7,990 nucleotides of DNA, taken from Nitrospirota bacterium (GTDB lineage Bacteria; Nitrospirota; Nitrospiria; Nitrospirales; NS-4). The stretch is from positions 1 through 7,990 of the forward strand of contig VBOF01000030.1 of the NCBI GenBank assembly GCA_005877855.1. Direction: 5' to 3'. Positions within the stretch are counted from its first letter, which is position 1; every line of letters starts with the position of its first letter. The notes beneath the pieces were generated by a model. That model was given only the letters and a program-made list of their open reading frames with translations, made no database searches and was not told the DNA's origin. Position numbers and translations under genes: made by a program. This document shows, piece by piece, positions 4,865-7,990 of the stretch.

Positions 4865-7222
4865 ATGAAAGCTACTGGACCCGCAAGCACGCCTGAGGTT
4901 GAGTCTGGAGTGAAGGGTGAGGGGACTCTCCGCATCTCGCCGAACGCGTTGCGTGTTCTGAAGAAGCGGTACCTGGCGAAGGACGAGAACGGCAAAGTGA
5001 TCGAAACGCCCGAAGGGATGTTTCGCCGCGTCGCGCACAACTTGGCGCAGGCGGATGCCTTCTACGGCGCGACGCCGGAGGCAGTGCGGGCAACCGAGGA
5101 AGAGTTTTACGCCGTGACGGCCTGCCTGGACTTTCTGCCAAATTCTCCGACCCTCATGAACGCCGGCCGGCCACTGCAGCAGTTGGCCGCCTGTTTCGTC
5201 CTGCCGGTCGAGGATTCGATTACGGGGATCTACGATACGTTGAAACACCAGGCGCTCATCCACCAGACCGGCGGGGGGACAGGGTTCTCGTTCTCCCGGT
5301 TGCGCCCCAAAGACGACGTGGTGCGGAGTACCGGCGGCGTGGCGTCCGGCCCGGTGTCGTTCATGAAGGTGTACAACCAGTCCACCGAGCACATCAAGCA
5401 AGGCGGCACCCGGCGGGGTGCCAACATGGGCATCCTGCGGGTGGACCATCCCGACATTCTCGAGTTCATCACCTGCAAGACCGACACGAAGGAGATCACC
5501 AACTTCAACATCAGCGTCGCGGTCACGGATACGTTCATGAAGGCGGCCCTGAACGGCGAGATGTACGACCTGGTGAACCCGCGATCCGGGAAAGTCGTCA
5601 TGCAGCTCAACGCGCGCGAGGTGCTGCACAGAATTGCGCAGTGCGCTTGGCGAAACGGCGAGCCCGGGCTCTTCTTCATCGATCAGGCCAACCGGACGAA
5701 TCCCACCCCGCACTACGCGATGATCGAGGCCACCAACCCGTGCGGCGAGCAGCCGCTGCTGCCCTACGAGTCGTGCAACCTCGGGAGCATCAATCTGGAG
5801 AACCATCTCACCCGCACCGCGGCCGGCCGGTACGAGATCGACTGGGCGCACCTGGAGCGGTCCATCCGGACCTCCGTGCATTTCCTGGACAACGTCATCG
5901 ACATGAACAAGTACCCGATCCCTGCGATCGAGAAGTGCACCAAGGACAACCGGAAGATCGGCCTGGGCGTGATGGGGTTCGCCCGCATGCTCTTCAAGCT
6001 GGGCGTCCAGTACGACTCGGAGGCCGGCGTCCAGATGGGCGAGCAGGTCATGAAGTTCATCGCCGAGATCGGCTACGACGAGTCCCGGCGCATGGCCGAG
6101 AAGCGCGGCGTGTACCCCTCCTGGAAGGGCTCCCGCCACGAGGCGCGCGGCCAGCGGGTGCGGAACTCCTACGTGACCACCGTGGCCCCGACCGGCACGA
6201 TCAGCATGATCGCGGACACGTCGGGCGGCTGCGAGCCGGAGTTCAGCCTCATCTGGTTCAAGAACGTCATGGACGGCGAGCATCTGCCATACGTCCTCGA
6301 CCTCTTCATCGAGACGGCCAAGCGGGAAGGGTTCTGGCAGGAGGGGCTGCTCGATAAGATCCTGGCCAATCATGGCTCGGCCCGGGGCATCCCGGAGATC
6401 CACGAGCGGTGGCAGCAGGTCTTCGCCACGGCCCACGACATCGCGCCGGAGTGGCACGTCCGCATGCAGGCGGCCTTCCAGAACTACACGGACAGCGGCG
6501 TCTCCAAGACCATCAACATGCCGGACACTGCCACGGCGGACGACGTGATGGCCGCCTACCTGATGGCGTACGAGCTCGGCTGCAAGGGCATCACGGTGTA
6601 CCGCGACGGGAGCCGCGAGGAGCAGGTCATGAACGTCGGCGTGTCTGCGAAAGAAAAGGCGGCGCCCGCGGCGGCCGCTCCTTCGGCGACCACCCGCATC
6701 ACCGCCGACAAGGTGATGGAGCAGTTGGTGGCGGCCCATGCGCCGGGGGCGCTCCCGGCCAAGCTGGAGCGGCCGACCCGGGTGAGCGGGGAGACCATCG
6801 CGATCAATACCAGCTACGGGAAGATGTACCTCACCATCAATTCCTTGGATGGACAGCCGTTCGAGACGTTCGCGACCGTCGCCAAGGCTGGCGGCATGAT
6901 CCAGGCCGACCTGGAATGCGTGTGCCGGCTCATCAGCCTGGCGCTCCGCTACCGGATTCCGATGCACGAGATCACGAGGCAACTGATCGGCATTCAAGAC
7001 GGCAACCCTTACGGCGTCGGGGCCAATCGGGTGCTCTCTCTGTGGGACGCCATCGCGAAGGCGCTGGCGAGCTATCACCCGCCGGAGCAGCGGCAAGAGT
7101 CCGCCGCGGGAGTGCTGGCGGCTCGCCCGGAAGGCTTGCCGTGCCCGGACTGCAAGAGTCCGCTGGTACATACGGAGAACTGCGAGAAGTGTTACGGCTG
7201 CGGCTACTCGCGGTGCTGGTAG
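4865..7222 (+). CDS. nrdJ: Adenosylcobalamin-dependent (class II) ribonucleotide reductase
   Basis: This 785-residue enzyme reduces ribonucleotides to deoxyribonucleotides using a B12-generated thiyl radical, independently of oxygen. All key residues are visible. Cys110 (Q-L-A-A-C) and Cys304 (Y-E-S-C-N-L-G-S) form the redox pair. N291-P-C293-G-E295 holds the radical Cys with its Asn and Glu partners. A-P-T-G-T (441-445) is the phosphate-binding loop. An Ala/Pro linker (about 597-610) leads to a C-terminal domain ending in a cysteine cluster, C760/C763/C773/C776/C779/C784, typical of class II enzymes; it may bind zinc, and the last cysteines may relay electrons from thioredoxin. No N-terminal ATP-cone is apparent, so activity feedback by dATP through such a cone is not expected. 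The ATG at 4865 is chosen over a TTG one codon earlier because AGGAGG (4852-4857) is ideally 7 nt away. The next gene begins 33 nt downstream. Confidence 0.97.
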   Translation: MKATGPASTPEVESGVKGEGTLRISPNALRVLKKRYLAKDENGKVIETPEGMFRRVAHNLAQADAFYGATPEAVRATEEEFYAVTACLDFLPNSPTLMNAGRPLQQLAACFVLPVEDSITGIYDTLKHQALIHQTGGGTGFSFSRLRPKDDVVRSTGGVASGPVSFMKVYNQSTEHIKQGGTRRGANMGILRVDHPDILEFITCKTDTKEITNFNISVAVTDTFMKAALNGEMYDLVNPRSGKVVMQLNAREVLHRIAQCAWRNGEPGLFFIDQANRTNPTPHYAMIEATNPCGEQPLLPYESCNLGSINLENHLTRTAAGRYEIDWAHLERSIRTSVHFLDNVIDMNKYPIPAIEKCTKDNRKIGLGVMGFARMLFKLGVQYDSEAGVQMGEQVMKFIAEIGYDESRRMAEKRGVYPSWKGSRHEARGQRVRNSYVTTVAPTGTISMIADTSGGCEPEFSLIWFKNVMDGEHLPYVLDLFIETAKREGFWQEGLLDKILANHGSARGIPEIHERWQQVFATAHDIAPEWHVRMQAAFQNYTDSGVSKTINMPDTATADDVMAAYLMAYELGCKGITVYRDGSREEQVMNVGVSAKEKAAPAAAAPSATTRITADKVMEQLVAAHAPGALPAKLERPTRVSGETIAINTSYGKMYLTINSLDGQPFETFATVAKAGGMIQADLECVCRLISLALRYRIPMHEITRQLIGIQDGNPYGVGANRVLSLWDAIAKALASYHPPEQRQESAAGVLAARPEGLPCPDCKSPLVHTENCEKCYGCGYSRCW

Positions 7223-7255
7223 CCGCTAGGGATCTTCAAGTGAAAGGAGGGTGGC

Positions 7256-7597
7256 ATGTCAGGACCCTATAACCTGAAGTACATCCACCTCTTCGTGACG
7301 GAGGTTTCGCCGGGTGGGTATATCCTGTCACGGAACGGGCGGATGGCTGATCGTGTCGGCCGGGCCGATCACAACCTTGCCGACGACCTCCACCGGGAGG
7401 CCGCCCAGGGAAAGTACCGGTATTTCTGGTTCGAGTACACACCGAGCGCGGCCGCGGCGTACGGTCTTGAGTGTGCCTGGTACCACCGGTACCACCCGAC
7501 GGACAACCCGGAACATCCGAGCGGCCCCCTGGGCACGGAAAGCGCCTGCCCGGTGAAGGGCTGCCAGGTGGTGACGGTCCTGCAGCCCCGCGGGTAA
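7256..7597 (+). CDS. Small GIY-YIG-like protein downstream of nrdJ
   Basis: This 113-residue protein has an excellent ribosome-binding site (AGGAGG 7245-7250, 5 nt from the ATG) and lies 33 nt after nrdJ, so it is probably co-transcribed. By eye it follows the GIY-YIG order: P-G-G-Y-I-L (residues 19-24) as the first strand, R-V-G-R-A-D (33-38) as the YIG strand, N-L-A-D-D-L (40-45) as the following helix, then L-E72-C-A-W-Y-H-R-Y-H-P81-T-D-N84. The last block matches the UvrC pattern Glu...Pro-x-x-Asn exactly in spacing. The Arg expected after the YIG strand is replaced by Ala/Asp. Two cysteines (98, 103; A-C-P-V-K-G-C) could bind a metal or form a disulfide. It resembles the gene upstream of nrdJ in layout, including an aromatic strand YRYFWFEY against VRYFEWYQ. 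Function unknown. Confidence 0.6.
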   Translation: MSGPYNLKYIHLFVTEVSPGGYILSRNGRMADRVGRADHNLADDLHREAAQGKYRYFWFEYTPSAAAAYGLECAWYHRYHPTDNPEHPSGPLGTESACPVKGCQVVTVLQPRG

Positions 7598-7611
7598 AGC
7601 ACTGCAGTCCG

Positions 7612-7628
7612 GCTCTCGCTACGAGGGC
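7612..7628 (+). terminator. Hairpin after the nrdJ operon, no T-run
   Basis: GCTCTCG (7612-7618) pairs with CGAGGGC (7622-7628; one G-U) around a CTA loop, 14 nt after the stop of the small gene. No T-tract follows, and an alternative pairing AGGGC (7624-7628) with GCCCT (7636-7640) competes with it. It is only a weak terminator candidate. Confidence 0.25.
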
Positions 7629-7639
7629 AAGCGAAGCCC

Positions 7640-7669
7640 TTGCTCTTCCTCGTGCCTCTGTGCTAGATT
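7640..7669 (+). promoter_or_regulatory. Promoter for rpsU
   Basis: TTGCTC (7640-7645) and TAGATT (7664-7669, 4/6) are separated by 18 nt, and TG at 7661-7662 gives an extended -10. Transcription would begin near 7676, about 30 nt before the GTG start. Confidence 0.45.
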
Positions 7670-7705
7670 GCGTCCCGTCGTCGAAGACGGAGGGAGAGCG
7701 GCCGG

Positions 7706-7900
7706 GTGGAAATCAAGGTCTTCAACAATAACGTCGAAAAGGCCCTGAAGATCGCCAAGAAGAAGCTGGCGGGCGAAGGCCTGTTCCGGGAGCTCAAACG
7801 CCGCCGCTTCTACGAGAAACCGAGCCTGAAGCGAAAGAACAAGGAGCGCGAAGCCCAGCGCCGGCGCCAGAAGTGGCTGGCCAAGCACAGGTCCGAGTAA
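7706..7900 (+). CDS. rpsU: 30S ribosomal protein S21 (bS21)
   Basis: This 64-residue, strongly basic protein is a small-subunit component placed near the anti-Shine-Dalgarno end of 16S rRNA and involved in initiation. The family pattern is clear: E-I-K-V-F-N-N-N-V-E-K-A-L at the start, L-F-R-E-L-K-R-R-R-F-Y-E-K-P-S (residues 27-41) in the middle, and an Arg/Lys/Glu helix ending R-R-R-Q-K-W-L. Length is normal. The start is GTG at 7706 with a GGAGGGAG Shine-Dalgarno about 8 nt upstream; no in-frame ATG exists at the N-terminus. It follows the nrdJ operon by 108 nt and probably has its own promoter. Confidence 0.95.
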   Translation: MEIKVFNNNVEKALKIAKKKLAGEGLFRELKRRRFYEKPSLKRKNKEREAQRRRQKWLAKHRSE

Positions 7901-7958
7901 GCGTCCCTCCCGAATCCGAACGCTCTCTCCTCCTCGCCGCGCACGCCGCGGATCCGTT

Positions 7959-7990
7959 GTGAAAGACCACGACATCGACGCCTGCATCCG
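7959..7990 (+). CDS. Possible start of a further gene, cut by the window edge
   Basis: From a GTG at 7959 the frame reads M-K-D-H-D-I-D-A-C-I and runs off the window. The composition is compatible with coding sequence, and the position, 58 nt after rpsU on the same strand, fits a following gene. There is no convincing Shine-Dalgarno and only ten codons, so neither the start nor the family can be settled. Confidence 0.2.
   Translation, partial: MKDHDIDACI

Noticed and set aside
5680..6640. Mosaic or transferred segment in nrdJ, suggested by stronger G/C at third codon positions in the middle
   Set aside because: The shift is only an impression by eye and coincides with the conserved catalytic core, where strong codon bias is common.
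4532..7171. 879-codon open frame on the minus strand across nrdJ
   Set aside because: It is the antisense shadow of the GC-rich nrdJ gene: rich in Arg, His, Leu, Val and Asp with no family pattern, while the plus-strand frame is unmistakably NrdJ.
4865..7222. Intein or insertion within nrdJ
   Set aside because: Class II reductases often carry inteins, but the frame is continuous at a normal 785 residues with all catalytic motifs in order.
7902..7958. Open frame continuing upstream of the possible gene start at 7959
   Set aside because: The frame is open but reads as low-complexity Arg/Pro/Ser sequence typical of GC-rich spacer.

Overview
The window looks like a GC-rich (roughly 60% by eye) bacterial chromosome segment carrying mostly housekeeping and stress genes. 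The mix suggests a Nitrospirota (Nitrospira-like) organism: TrmI, a Kef-type antiporter, a DsrE2-TusA pair, an adenosylcobalamin-dependent ribonucleotide reductase and a 64-residue S21. That assignment rests on gene content and protein style only and is moderate at best. No mobile element, CRISPR array, tRNA or rRNA is visible.

Layout. At 1-464 is the 3' end of a tRNA m1A58 methyltransferase (trmI). Its stop overlaps the start of a 10-codon reading frame (461-493) that reads like the first residues of a short-chain dehydrogenase and ends inside a hairpin. At 601-2367 is a Kef-type cation:proton antiporter with one RCK/TrkA-N domain. It converges, with a 4-nt overlap of the stop codons, on a minus-strand exported Lon-like serine protease (2364-3050). 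A strong sigma70-type promoter (3202-3231) and a long leader hairpin (3257-3297) precede the sulfur-carrier pair dsrE2-tusA (3319-4133).

The most interesting part is 4240-7597, a class II ribonucleotide reductase locus. A 317-nt non-coding region holds three DnaA-box-like sequences, two NrdR-box-like sites exactly 31 bp apart, and a good promoter. Then come a small GIY-YIG-like protein (4451-4771), a hairpin plus T-run (4779-4811) that looks like a terminator or attenuator, nrdJ (4865-7222) and a second small GIY-YIG-like protein (7256-7597). The two small proteins flank the reductase, and each appears to lack a different catalytic residue of the GIY-YIG fold. The window closes with rpsU (7706-7900, GTG start, own promoter) and possibly the first codons of another gene.

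How the genes fit together: trmI and rpsU serve translation, dsrE2-tusA passes persulfide sulfur, the antiporter and the envelope protease serve ion balance and envelope quality control, and nrdJ makes deoxyribonucleotides. The sites upstream of the nrdJ locus suggest control by dNTP/ATP status through NrdR and possibly by DnaA. No complete undescribed system is demonstrated. The best candidate for something new is the GIY-YIG-like / nrdJ / GIY-YIG-like arrangement.
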